A stretch of DNA of 64,000 nt from Hydrogenophilales bacterium (GTDB lineage: Bacteria; Pseudomonadota; Gammaproteobacteria; Burkholderiales; Thiobacillaceae). A program made the translations under genes and the position numbers. Below the pieces are notes generated by a model. It was not told where the DNA came from and did not search any database. It worked only from the letters and a program-made list of their open reading frames with translations. The DNA lies in NCBI GenBank assembly GCA_023258975.1, contig JAHFRD010000009.1, positions 1 through 64,000 on the forward strand. Reading direction: 5' to 3'. Below, in pieces: positions 1 to 7,976 of the stretch (positions are counted from its first letter, which is position 1; each line of letters starts with the position of its first letter).

Positions 1-232
1 CAACCTGCGCCTGCCAATAGTCCGTGCCCTGCCGTGCCGCCATCGCGCTTCTCCTTGGGAAAGCGGCTAGCTTGCTTAGGATGGGTTCGCGAGGGTAGGT
101 GGTCGGGTTGGATGCTTACGCAGCACGGCCGGGTACGCACCCCTGTCTCTCCGGCGGGCCGCCGGGAAGCCCGACAAGGTGGCACGCACATCGGCTATAT
201 TCTTTCCCGCCCTGTTTTTCCGCGCTCGCCCG
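1..232. other. Non-coding leader before the first gene
   Basis: No convincing gene is seen here. Short open frames on both strands lack ribosome binding sites and recognisable motifs. The last part must hold the promoter and leader of the phosphatidyltransferase gene that starts at 233. No tRNA-like cloverleaf or clear hairpin was seen. Confidence 0.4.
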
Positions 233-778
233 ATGCCGACGCTGCCCAACCTGCTCACCGCCTCGCGCCTGGCCCTCGCCCCCTTTGTGGCCTGGCGATT
301 GATGCTGCACGATGTGGAGGGCGCTTTCTGGCTGTTCGCGGTTGCCGCCACCACAGACCTGCTGGATGGCTGGCTGGCCCGCCTGCTTGATCAGAAAAGC
401 GACTTCGGCGCCCTACTGGATCCCATCGCCGACAAGGTGATGCTGTTGACCACCCTCTCCTTCCTGGCGCTCACCCATCTGTTGCCGATGTGGTTGCTAT
501 GGTTGGTCTTGCTGCGCGACGTGGTCATCCTGTCTGGCGCCATCGCTTATCGGCGCCTCACCGGTGGCCTGAAAATCACGCCCATACTCTCCGGCAAACT
601 CACCATCGCCCTGGAATTCCTGCTGGTGTCCTGGGTATTGGCGGATGACGGTCTGTCTCTGGGGCTGGCCTGGGGCATCCAGCCGTTGACCGTCCTCACC
701 GCCGCCGTGGGAATCCTCTCCGGCCTGCGCTATGTGTGGATATGGAGCAGCAAGACGGCGGCCTATCTGCGGCGGTAG
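233..778 (+). CDS. CDP-alcohol phosphatidyltransferase family membrane protein
   Basis: Predicted integral membrane enzyme that transfers a phosphoalcohol onto a CDP-activated lipid, as in phosphatidylglycerophosphate or cardiolipin synthesis. The family signature D-x2-D-G-x2-A-R-x8-G-x3-D-x3-D is visible as TDLLDGWLAR followed by GALLDPIADK, around residues 41-68. Several hydrophobic segments follow. At 181 residues it has the usual length for a PgsA-like enzyme. An upstream in-frame ATG at 179 would add 18 residues; the ATG at 233 is preferred because MPTLPNLLTASRL is the normal family N-terminus. The exact substrate (glycerophosphate or another alcohol) cannot be read from the sequence. 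Confidence 0.85.
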   Translation: MPTLPNLLTASRLALAPFVAWRLMLHDVEGAFWLFAVAATTDLLDGWLARLLDQKSDFGALLDPIADKVMLLTTLSFLALTHLLPMWLLWLVLLRDVVILSGAIAYRRLTGGLKITPILSGKLTIALEFLLVSWVLADDGLSLGLAWGIQPLTVLTAAVGILSGLRYVWIWSSKTAAYLRR

Positions 779-882
779 GAGGCCCCGTTCACGGGCCGAA
801 GGCATACCACCGCAGCCCGTCACCCGGCGACACCGGGTAGCGGCGGGTGGCGAGAAGGCGGTACCGACGTCAAACGGGCCAC

Positions 883-2517
883 CTACTTCAATACCACCAA
901 CACCACTCTGCGGTTTTTCATGCGACCCTGACGCGTACCGTTGTCGGCCACCGGGCGGCTTTCACCGTAGGCGACCACCGCCATGCGATGCAGGGGAATG
1001 CCGCCGTCGTCATGCAGGAATGCGCGCACCGCCTCGGCCCTTTCCCGCGCCAGGCGCTGATTGCGGGCGGTGGAGCCGGTATTGTCGGTATGGCCCTGAA
1101 TTTCGATGAACACGTTCTTGTTCTCTGTCTTGAGCTTGTTGGCGAACTCCGTCAGCGCCTGTTTGCTGGCGCCCGACAGCTTGGCCTGCTCCAGATCGAA
1201 ATTGGTCAACTCTTCGCTGAGGACGGTCTCATAGAGCAGCTTGCCTTCCGCCAGACGACCGGCGGCGATAGCCCGTTCCAGAGCGTCCTTGGCGCTGGCG
1301 GAGATGGCGGCATCGGTGGTTTCGTTGCGCAGCAGACGCTCTTCATGTTCCTTGATGGTGGCGACGGCCTGCCCAACCTGGATGTTGGCCTGGTCGATAC
1401 GAGTACTCTGATCCTTTGCGGTCTGTTGAGTCTGGGCGACTCGCTCGCCGGTTTCCACCAAGCGCTTGTTGACGTCATCGAGTGCCGTGCCCAGATTGAC
1501 CAACGTCTGTTTGAAGGTGGCGGAGCCGGCGGCTGCGTCCGCTTCATGGCGGCTCATGCGCTCGCTTTCCTCCTTGATGGCCCCCTGCAACCGCTCCACG
1601 CGTGCGCTGGTGGCGTCGAGCGCGCTCGCCACACCCTCCACACGCTTCTCCACCGCGATGATGGCAGCGGCCTGTGCCGCCACCGATTGTTTCGCTTCGC
1701 CGATCTGGCTGCTTGCTCCCTCGATGCGCACATTCGTGGCGGCCAACGCCTGTTCCCCGGCATCGGCGCGCTTGCGGGTTTCACTCAGACCACTTTCGAC
1801 CCCGCCAAGGCGCGCGGCAACGTTGTCGATCGCGCCACTGTTGGCGGCAATGCGCTGGTTGGCGGTGGCAAGCAGCGCGGCGATGCTGTCCAGACGACCG
1901 CCGGCATCGCCCAGTGTCGTGGCGGCAGGCGCTGTCACAGCGGCCGTGTCGGCGACCCTGGCTTCCGGCAACGGCCGCGCGGCGGCGGCTTGTGCCCCGT
2001 TTGGTGTTACCTGGGACAGCGACTTCAGGGCGGACTCCACCACGACCAGTCGATTCTCCGCCAGCGCCAGGCCGGCCACCGTGCCTTCCACACGGCGGAG
2101 ACTGGCCTGCGCCTGTGCCTCGGTGGCATCCAGACGCTGGTGGGCGCGCGCGATTTCGGCCGCGTTGGCCGCTATACGACTACCCGATGCCGCCAACTCA
2201 TCGGCAAGACCATCGAGGCGATGATTGGCGCCGACCAGACCGGCCAGGTTGCCGTCGATACGACTGCCCAGGATGGTCGCGTTTTGCTCGGCCTGACCCA
2301 GGCGGATATCGGCGTGATTGAGACGGACACTGTTTCCATCGATGCGCTGGCTGGCGGTGTTGAGCAGATTTTGCAGCGTGTCGATCCGGCTGTTGACCAC
2401 CCCCACTTCCTGCTGCACAAACTCCTTGGTGGCACAGCCGGACAAGGCCAACAGGCTCATGGAAACCAGGGCTGCCAGGGGGGCAAGACGGGTTCTGGGG
2501 ATGGCTCGGAACTTCAT
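883..2517 (-). CDS. OmpA-family outer-membrane lipoprotein with long coiled-coil region
   Basis: The 544-residue protein starts with a signal peptide and a lipobox (LLALSGC), so it should be a lipoprotein. Residues from about 30 to 400 are Ala/Gln/Arg-rich heptad-like sequence with repeated ANQRIAAN or AEQRLDA-type units, suggesting a long coiled coil. The C-terminal 110 residues are an OmpA/MotB-type peptidoglycan-binding domain (IEIQGHTDNTGS, then NQRLARERAEAV, and YGESRPVADN). It probably tethers the outer membrane to peptidoglycan across the periplasm. It is monocistronic by spacing. The coiled-coil region is unusually long for a Pal-like protein and nearer in style to tail-fibre-like lipoproteins. 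Confidence 0.8.
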   Translation of the reverse strand: MKFRAIPRTRLAPLAALVSMSLLALSGCATKEFVQQEVGVVNSRIDTLQNLLNTASQRIDGNSVRLNHADIRLGQAEQNATILGSRIDGNLAGLVGANHRLDGLADELAASGSRIAANAAEIARAHQRLDATEAQAQASLRRVEGTVAGLALAENRLVVVESALKSLSQVTPNGAQAAAARPLPEARVADTAAVTAPAATTLGDAGGRLDSIAALLATANQRIAANSGAIDNVAARLGGVESGLSETRKRADAGEQALAATNVRIEGASSQIGEAKQSVAAQAAAIIAVEKRVEGVASALDATSARVERLQGAIKEESERMSRHEADAAAGSATFKQTLVNLGTALDDVNKRLVETGERVAQTQQTAKDQSTRIDQANIQVGQAVATIKEHEERLLRNETTDAAISASAKDALERAIAAGRLAEGKLLYETVLSEELTNFDLEQAKLSGASKQALTEFANKLKTENKNVFIEIQGHTDNTGSTARNQRLARERAEAVRAFLHDDGGIPLHRMAVVAYGESRPVADNGTRQGRMKNRRVVLVVLK

Positions 2518-2765
2518 TACTGCGTCTCCTCGTGGTTGAGTTTGGGGCGAATGGGTGCGCGAAAGCAGCGTAGCTTATTCCAGAAGCCGCGCCACTTGCC
2601 GCGCCGCGCGGAAAATTAATGTTGACCCGGCCCCGGCATCCGCGTAAAACGCGCACGGTTGTTTGATTTCAAGTAGTTTGCAACACCGGTTCTGCCTGAT
2701 GCAGCCTTGTTAATTGAACACGCACCTGGGGGTTTCCCCTTATTTCTCTTTAAGGACTGCAACAA

Positions 2766-2972
2766 ATGGCAACTGGTACCGTGAAATGGTTCAACGAAAC
2801 CAAGGGTTTTGGCTTCATCACTCCTGATGGCGGTGGTGAGGATCTGTTCGCGCACTTCTCCGCTATCCAGATGGGTGGTTTCAAAACCCTGAAAGATGGC
2901 CAGCGCGTGAGCTTCGAAGTCACCCAAGGCCCGAAGGGCAAGCAAGCGTCGAACATCCAGAACGCTGCTTGA
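2766..2972 (+). CDS. cspA: Cold-shock domain protein (CspA family)
   Basis: This 68-residue protein is a single cold-shock domain. Both RNA-binding motifs are present: RNP1-like KGFGFI at residues 15-20 and RNP2-like DLFAHF at 28-33. The start [18 protein letters not shown] is typical of the family. It is a single-stranded nucleic-acid binding chaperone, and the letter of the paralogue (CspA, C, D or E) cannot be decided. A 248-base gap lies upstream, compatible with a long leader like those of cold-inducible csp genes. An intrinsic terminator follows directly. Confidence 0.95.
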   Translation: MATGTVKWFNETKGFGFITPDGGGEDLFAHFSAIQMGGFKTLKDGQRVSFEVTQGPKGKQASNIQNAA

Positions 2973-2991
2973 TCACGGCCCGCGAGGGTTG

Positions 2992-3025
2992 AAAAAAAGC
3001 CGGGGCATGGCCCCGGCTTTTTTTA
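2992..3025 (+). terminator. Intrinsic terminator of the cold-shock gene
   Basis: The stem GCCGGGGC / GCCCCGGC at 2999-3017 has a short loop, is preceded by seven A and is followed by seven T. It lies 20 bases after the csp stop codon. Confidence 0.9.
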
Positions 3026-3032
3026 TTGTTTG

Positions 3033-3090
3033 AACCTAGAAACGGCAGTTGAACGCGCCTGCTGGTGCGTTCAACTGCCGTTTCTAGGTT
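3033..3090. repeat. Perfect 24-base inverted repeat, AACCTAGAAACGGC family
   Basis: The arms at 3033-3056 and 3067-3090 are perfect reverse complements around a 10-base loop. Related single arms recur at 57668-57686 and 57862-57879, and a similar AAACGGCGGT palindrome sits at 37451-37472. It lies between the csp terminator and the nor terminator, outside any gene. Confidence 0.85.
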
Positions 3091-3117
3091 GACCGTGGCG
3101 GCGCAATACCCACAGAC

Positions 3118-3148
3118 AAAAAAAGCCCGCCGGCAAAGCCGGCGGGCC
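3118..3148 (-). terminator. Intrinsic terminator of the nor operon
   Basis: Read on the minus strand, GCCCGCCGGC and GCCGGCGGGC form a 10-base stem around a 3-base loop, followed by a run of seven T. It lies 51 bases beyond the norB stop codon. Confidence 0.9.
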
Positions 3149-3198
3149 AAATCGCTTGGGAGTCGAGAGGAGACCCGTTACTCAGGCAACGACATCGG

Positions 3199-4635
3199 TC
3201 ACTCGCCCTGCACCTGAAGCGCGGGGCGGGTTTCCCGCTTGCCGATGGTCAAGAGGTCCCAAGCGAGCAGCACAAAGCCGGCGGTAAAGACCCAGCCACC
3301 GATCTGGCGCCAGAACATGCCCTGCATGAACCAGCGATGCGATTGACCCGCGAAGTAGCCCATCCAGGTGGAGCCTTCGATGGCGCGCTCGATCTGGGAT
3401 TGCTCGTAGCCGGAAATCAACAGCGCCATGACCATGGTGATCATGCCGGCGTGGAGCAGGAAGATCGCCCATTTCCACTTCCAGGCGCCGTTCAGGTTGC
3501 CGCTCATGTACACGTCGCCACGCCATTTCTGCAGGGCGATGTACAGGAAGGCGATGACCATCGTGGCGTAGGCGCCGAAGAAGGCCAGGTGGCCGTGCGA
3601 GGCGGTCCACTGGGTGCCGTGGGTGTACAGGTTGATCTGCGGCAGGGTATGCATGAAGCCCCAGACGCCGGCGCCGAAGAAGTTGCCGAAGGCCTGCGCG
3701 ATGATCCAGGCCAGGGCCGGGTTGTTGGTGCTCTTCAGCTTGTGATGACCGGCGTCGAACACCGCATGCACCACCATCGCCACCAGGGGAATGGGTTCCA
3801 GCGCGGAGAAGAAGCCACCGATGGTGAACCAGTATTCAGGTGTGCCGATCCAGAAGTAGTGGTGGCCGAGGCCGAGGATGCCGGAGCCGAACATCAGCGC
3901 GACTTCGATGTACAGCCAGGTTTCCACGATCTTGCGACGCACGCCCATGGTCTTGATCAGGCCGTAGGCCATCAGACAGCCGACCAGCACTTCCCAGGTC
4001 GCTTCCACCCACAGGTGAATCACCCACCACCACCAGTGTTGGTCCATGGAGATATTGGGGGTGTAGTACATGCCAGCCAGGTAAATACCCGCCAGAGCCA
4101 CCAGATCCATCACCAGCACGCCACCGATGTTGGTGAACTTGCCTTTGGCGAAGGTGGCGGTGACGTTGTAGAAGAACGCCAGCACGCAGACCACGATGCC
4201 GATGTCGGCCCAGCGCGGCGCCTCGATGTATTCGCGGCCCTCGTTGATCAGCCAGATCGAGCTCTGCTCGCCGGGGCCGATCTGCACCAGCAGATACACC
4301 AGCACGACGACCACCACGGCCAGGGTGAATATCCAGAAAATCAGATTACCCAGGCCGATGCCGACCACCGGTACACCGGACTCGTCCTCCAACATCCAGT
4401 AGACCGAACCGATGAAGCCGAACAACAGCCAGACCACCATCGCGTTGATGTGCAGCATGCGGTTGACGGAGAAATCCAGAATGCCGAACAGGAAATCCGG
4501 GTACAGGTATTGCAATCCGGCGAGCATGCCGAACAACACCTGGGCGCCGAACAGCGCGATGGCGACGGTGAAATACTTCATCGCCAGTTTCTGGCCACCA
4601 TTCATGGTGGCGGTGGAAATGCCTATAGCTGCCAT
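3199..4635 (-). CDS. norB: Nitric oxide reductase large subunit, cytochrome c-dependent type
   Basis: The 478-residue protein has about 12 membrane helices and the heme-copper oxidase-type fold with a non-heme iron site. It reduces 2 NO to N2O in the cytoplasmic membrane. Visible ligand motifs include HINAMVVWLLFG near residue 50, HHYFWIGTPEYW near 258, and the histidines of HTLPQINLYTHGTQWTASHGHLAFFG near 340. The short N-terminus with no quinol-oxidase-type extension, and the norC gene beside it, mark it as cNOR rather than qNOR. The start is supported by AGGAG seven bases before the ATG. It is the last gene of a three-gene operon that diverges from nirS. Confidence 0.97.
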   Translation of the reverse strand: MAAIGISTATMNGGQKLAMKYFTVAIALFGAQVLFGMLAGLQYLYPDFLFGILDFSVNRMLHINAMVVWLLFGFIGSVYWMLEDESGVPVVGIGLGNLIFWIFTLAVVVVVLVYLLVQIGPGEQSSIWLINEGREYIEAPRWADIGIVVCVLAFFYNVTATFAKGKFTNIGGVLVMDLVALAGIYLAGMYYTPNISMDQHWWWWVIHLWVEATWEVLVGCLMAYGLIKTMGVRRKIVETWLYIEVALMFGSGILGLGHHYFWIGTPEYWFTIGGFFSALEPIPLVAMVVHAVFDAGHHKLKSTNNPALAWIIAQAFGNFFGAGVWGFMHTLPQINLYTHGTQWTASHGHLAFFGAYATMVIAFLYIALQKWRGDVYMSGNLNGAWKWKWAIFLLHAGMITMVMALLISGYEQSQIERAIEGSTWMGYFAGQSHRWFMQGMFWRQIGGWVFTAGFVLLAWDLLTIGKRETRPALQVQGE

Positions 4636-4646
4636 GTTGACTCTCC

Positions 4647-5336
4647 TTATTGTTGTGCCGGGGCGGGGCTGATGCCGACGCCGGCTTCAGCGGCCGGCGC
4701 GACGGGCTCGGCCACGGGAGCGGCGGGAGCCGGAGCATCGGCCTGATCGATCGGCTTGAAGTTGGTCGGGAAGCCATTGGTATCAATGGACGACATCCAC
4801 TTCAGGAAGGCCACGGTGGCGCGCGCCTCGGACTCGGTGATCTTGAGGTTGGGCATCTTGCGGCCAAGCGCGTTGTGCGCCGCGAGCTGGGGGTTCATCA
4901 GGAAGTCGACCATGCTCTGTTCACGCGCTTCCTTGGAGCCCCAGGATGGATCCAGCCAGGCCTTGGTGAGATCGGGCGCGTAATACGAGCCGTTGCCCAG
5001 CAGGGTGTGGCAGCCCATGCAGTTCTTCGCCTGAGTGGTCAGTTTGCCGTGACTGACCAGGGCTTCGGCTTCCGCTTCGGTCAGCTTCTTGCCGAACAGG
5101 GGCTCTTCGGGGCCGATGACCGGCACCTGGAAATTGCGTTTTTCATCGAACACATAATCAATGCGGTGGTTGAGTGCATTGGCATAGGCCGGCACCCGCT
5201 TCGTGCCGGCGGTGATCTGTTTCACCGTATCGAAAGTGAGAAAGATAAGTACTACAAACGAGCCCGCCGTAACCCAGATGGCTGTCTTCCGCCAAAAGGA
5301 TTCGGATGCCCACCACAACGCCTGCGTCTGTGACAT
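4647..5336 (-). CDS. norC: Nitric oxide reductase cytochrome c subunit
   Basis: Membrane-anchored c-type cytochrome that feeds electrons to NorB. One N-terminal helix (residues 18-36) is followed by a heme site CMGCH at 106-110 in the family context CHTLLGNGSYYAPDLTKAW. The protein has 229 residues, well above the roughly 150 usual for NorC. The extra length is an insertion between helix and heme (about residues 40-100) and an Ala/Pro-rich tail. The start at 5336 is preferred over the ATG two codons upstream because it sits seven bases after AGGAGG, whereas the upstream ATG is only one base away. The gene is 11 bases upstream of norB. Confidence 0.95.
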   Translation of the reverse strand: MSQTQALWWASESFWRKTAIWVTAGSFVVLIFLTFDTVKQITAGTKRVPAYANALNHRIDYVFDEKRNFQVPVIGPEEPLFGKKLTEAEAEALVSHGKLTTQAKNCMGCHTLLGNGSYYAPDLTKAWLDPSWGSKEAREQSMVDFLMNPQLAAHNALGRKMPNLKITESEARATVAFLKWMSSIDTNGFPTNFKPIDQADAPAPAAPVAEPVAPAAEAGVGISPAPAQQ

Positions 5337-5350
5337 GGTCATGCCTCCTG

Positions 5351-5698
5351 TTACCGCTGTTGATAAACCTTGATGGGATTTGCTTCACCCTCGTGCTCGT
5401 CCGCGTGTGTTCCCACGCACAGATGCCAGATGGCATGCGGAGCGACCAGATAGCCGATCAGCATGAGCAGAACGATGAAGGTCCAGAATGTGTTGTGGAA
5501 CAGGTTGGCGGCGAGGGCCAGCACGATGACCGAGATGAACAGGCCCACATAGGCGGCGTAAGCCAGCGGCATCAGGCGGGGGCGGTCTCGGATTCGCGAC
5601 CAGGCGAACAACAGGGCATAGGTGGCGCCGAACATGATCACCGAGGCGGCGCTGAAGAAAACAGTGAAAAAGTTGGCGAGTTTTACCGGTTCCAACAT
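5351..5698 (-). CDS. Small membrane protein, first gene of the nor operon
   Basis: This 115-residue protein has three likely membrane helices (roughly residues 10-32, 45-66 and 70-92) and a His-containing hydrophilic tail (APHAIWHLCVGTHADEH). It is preceded by a good ribosome site (CAGGAG) and is the first gene behind the FNR-type box, 14 bases before norC. I do not recognise a named family. Its place suggests a role in assembly or function of the NO reductase, comparable to NorF/NorE-type accessory proteins, but it resembles neither in sequence. Confidence 0.75.
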   Translation of the reverse strand: MLEPVKLANFFTVFFSAASVIMFGATYALLFAWSRIRDRPRLMPLAYAAYVGLFISVIVLALAANLFHNTFWTFIVLLMLIGYLVAPHAIWHLCVGTHADEHEGEANPIKVYQQR

Positions 5699-5730
5699 GG
5701 CGGGTCTCCTGACTTTCTAGGTTGCGGCGG

Positions 5731-5773
5731 ATGTTAGGTGGCATAGACCTTTAAAGCGTTTGATATAGATCAA
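5731..5773 (-). promoter_or_regulatory. FNR/DNR-type promoter of the nor operon
   Basis: A perfect TTGAT-ATAG-ATCAA palindrome lies at 5760-5773. On the minus strand a -10-like TAACAT at 5736-5731 puts the transcription start about 42 bases from the box centre, the class II FNR arrangement. The regulator itself is not in this window. Confidence 0.8.
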
Positions 5774-5800
5774 CCGCTACAACCATATCCTGAAAGCCGG

Positions 5801-5844
5801 TTGATATTGGTCAAGGTCACCCCCCCGCCACCCAGCCGTATTGT
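5801..5844 (+). promoter_or_regulatory. FNR/DNR-type promoter of nirS
   Basis: TTGAT-ATTG-GTCAA at 5801-5814 fits the FNR/ANR/DNR consensus. A -10-like TATTGT at 5839-5844 gives a start about 43 bases from the box centre and 45 bases before the nirS ATG. Together with the box at 5760 it makes a back-to-back anaerobic control region. Confidence 0.75.
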
Positions 5845-5895
5845 TACCCCCCACGCTAATCAGGTTTTTTCCAGCCACGTTTGGAGGGCATCGTA

Positions 5896-7605
5896 ATGAA
5901 GCATTTAGTGAAAGGTTTGGCACTGGCGGTTCTGCCGCTGGCGGTTTCCATGGCTTGGGCGGCGGACGCCAGCAAGACCAACACCCCCACGACAACCTAC
6001 CTGCAGGGTGGCGGTTCCACTCTGGCCGGTGTCGAGATGTTCCAGTCCAACGACCCCGACGCCCCCCCCATGACCAAGGCCGAATTCGACACCGGCCGCC
6101 AAGTCTACTTCGACCGCTGCGCCGGCTGCCACGGCGTGCTGCGCAAGGGCGCCACCGGCAAACCCCTGCTGCCCAAGGCGATGCAGAAACTGGGCACGGA
6201 AAGCCTCAAGATATTCATCAACTATGGCACCCCCGGCGGCATGCCCGGCTTCGGCACCGCCAACGAGATGACCGAGAAGGAAATCGAGGTCATGGCGCGC
6301 TACATCCAGCAACCGCCTCCGCAGCCGCCGGAATGGGGCATGAAGGAGATGAAGGCGAGCTGGAAAGTCCTGATCCCGGTGGACAAGCGGCCCAAGAAGA
6401 AGATGAACAACATCAACATCGACAACGTCTTCTCCGTCACCCTGCGCGACACCGGCGAAGTGGCCCTGATCGACGGCGACACCAAGAAGATCGTGGCCTT
6501 CCTCAAGACCGGCTTCGCGGTGCACATCTCGCGTCTGTCCAAATCCGGCCGCTATCTCTACACCACCGGACGCGACGGCCTGATCAACCTGATCGACCTG
6601 TGGATGGAAACCCCGGCTACCGTGGCCACCATCCGCACCGGCTCCGACGCGCGCTCCATCGATACCTCCAAGTTCAAGGGCTACGAAGACAAGTACGCCA
6701 TCGCCGGCACCTACTGGCCGCCCGCCTACGTGCTGATGGACGGCTTCACCCTGGAACCCCTGAAGATCATGTCCACCCGGGGCTATACCTACGACGAGCA
6801 GGAATACCATCCCGAGCCGCGCGTGGCCTCCATCGTCTCCTCCCACATCAAGCCCGAGTTCGTGGTGAACGTGAAGGAAACCGGCAAGGTGCTGCTGGTC
6901 GACTACTCCGACATCAAGAACCTGAAAACCACCGAAATCGAGGCCGAGCGCTTCCTGCATGATGGTGGCTGGGACGCTTCCAAGCGCTACTTCATGGTCG
7001 CCGCCAACATGCGCGACACCGTCTCGGTGGTGGACACCAAGGAAGGCAAGCTGGCGGCCAACGTGAAGGTGGGCACCAAGCCGCATCCGGGACGCGGCAC
7101 CAACTGGGTGGACGTGAAATACGGCCCGGTCTGGGCCACCGGCCACCTGGGCGACGACCGCATCGCGGAGATCGGCACCGATCCCAAAAAGCATCCCAAG
7201 GAAGCCTGGAAAGTAGTGCGCTGGCTGAAGAACCACGGCTCCGGCTCGCTGTTCCTGAAGACCCATCCCAAGTCCCACCACCTCTGGTCCGACGCGCCAC
7301 TGAACCCGGATCTGGAAACCCGCCAGTCCGTATCGGTGTTCGACCTGAAGCACCCGGAGAAGCCGGCCACGGTAATCAACATCGCCAAGATCGCCGGCAT
7401 CGCCGAGGCGCGTGTCGCGCATCCGGAATACAACGCCAATGGTGACGAGGTGTGGCTCTCGGTCTGGGGACCGAAGGACAAGGAATCGGCCATCGTGGTC
7501 ATGGATGACAAGACCATGAAAGTGAAGACCGTGATCAAGGACAAGCGCCTGATCACCCCCACCGGCAAGTTCAACGTCCACAATACCCAGTACGACGTTT
7601 ATTGA
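5896..7605 (+). CDS. nirS: Cytochrome cd1 nitrite reductase (NO-forming)
   Basis: Periplasmic enzyme that reduces nitrite to nitric oxide. A signal peptide ending in SMAWA precedes the c-heme domain with CAGCH at residues 75-79. The C-terminal 400 residues are the eight-bladed heme d1 domain, ending in the family sequence TPTGKFNVHNTQYDVY. The 569-residue length is normal. The ATG at 5896 is preceded by GGAGGG seven bases upstream; a TTG at 5881 is in frame but overlaps that ribosome site. It is the first gene of the nir operon and diverges from nor. Confidence 0.98.
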   Translation: MKHLVKGLALAVLPLAVSMAWAADASKTNTPTTTYLQGGGSTLAGVEMFQSNDPDAPPMTKAEFDTGRQVYFDRCAGCHGVLRKGATGKPLLPKAMQKLGTESLKIFINYGTPGGMPGFGTANEMTEKEIEVMARYIQQPPPQPPEWGMKEMKASWKVLIPVDKRPKKKMNNINIDNVFSVTLRDTGEVALIDGDTKKIVAFLKTGFAVHISRLSKSGRYLYTTGRDGLINLIDLWMETPATVATIRTGSDARSIDTSKFKGYEDKYAIAGTYWPPAYVLMDGFTLEPLKIMSTRGYTYDEQEYHPEPRVASIVSSHIKPEFVVNVKETGKVLLVDYSDIKNLKTTEIEAERFLHDGGWDASKRYFMVAANMRDTVSVVDTKEGKLAANVKVGTKPHPGRGTNWVDVKYGPVWATGHLGDDRIAEIGTDPKKHPKEAWKVVRWLKNHGSGSLFLKTHPKSHHLWSDAPLNPDLETRQSVSVFDLKHPEKPATVINIAKIAGIAEARVAHPEYNANGDEVWLSVWGPKDKESAIVVMDDKTMKVKTVIKDKRLITPTGKFNVHNTQYDVY

Positions 7606-7655
7606 TCCGACCTGACCCGAAGCGCGGCGGCCCGCCGCCGCGTTTCGGCCCCCCC

Positions 7656-7976
7656 ATGAAACCGCATCCCTGGCTTGCGACCCTGCTTTTCTGCTGCGCG
7701 CTACCCGTTCAGGCCGATGGCCTGCCGGCATCCCGGCAACAGGAACTCACCCGCTTCGTGCGCCAGGAATGCGGCTTTTGCCACGGTCTCAGACTGACCG
7801 GCGGCCTCGGCTCGTCGCTCACGGCCAAAGCGTTGAAAGGCAAACCCGCCGAAGCCCTGATCGCCACCATTCTGTACGGCCGCACCGGCAGCGCCATGCC
7901 GGGCTGGGCGCCGTATCTGTCGGAAGCCGACACCCGCTGGATCGTGGACGAGCTTTTGAAAGGATTTCCGGAATGA
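7656..7976 (+). CDS. nirC: Small periplasmic c-type cytochrome (c55x)
   Basis: 106-residue secreted monoheme cytochrome c with a signal peptide ending in PVQADG and heme motif CGFCH at residues 39-43. A Met ligand candidate lies in GSAMPGWAPYL. NirC is proposed to deliver electrons to NirS or to act during d1 maturation. The ATG at 7656 begins a proper signal peptide; a TTG at 7602 overlapping the nirS stop would put a Pro/Arg-rich stretch in front. The gene ends overlapping the nirF start (ATGA). Confidence 0.92.
   Translation: MKPHPWLATLLFCCALPVQADGLPASRQQELTRFVRQECGFCHGLRLTGGLGSSLTAKALKGKPAEALIATILYGRTGSAMPGWAPYLSEADTRWIVDELLKGFPE

Noticed and set aside
1-180. tRNA or small RNA at the window start
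   Set aside because: No cloverleaf, T-loop consensus or terminator could be made out.
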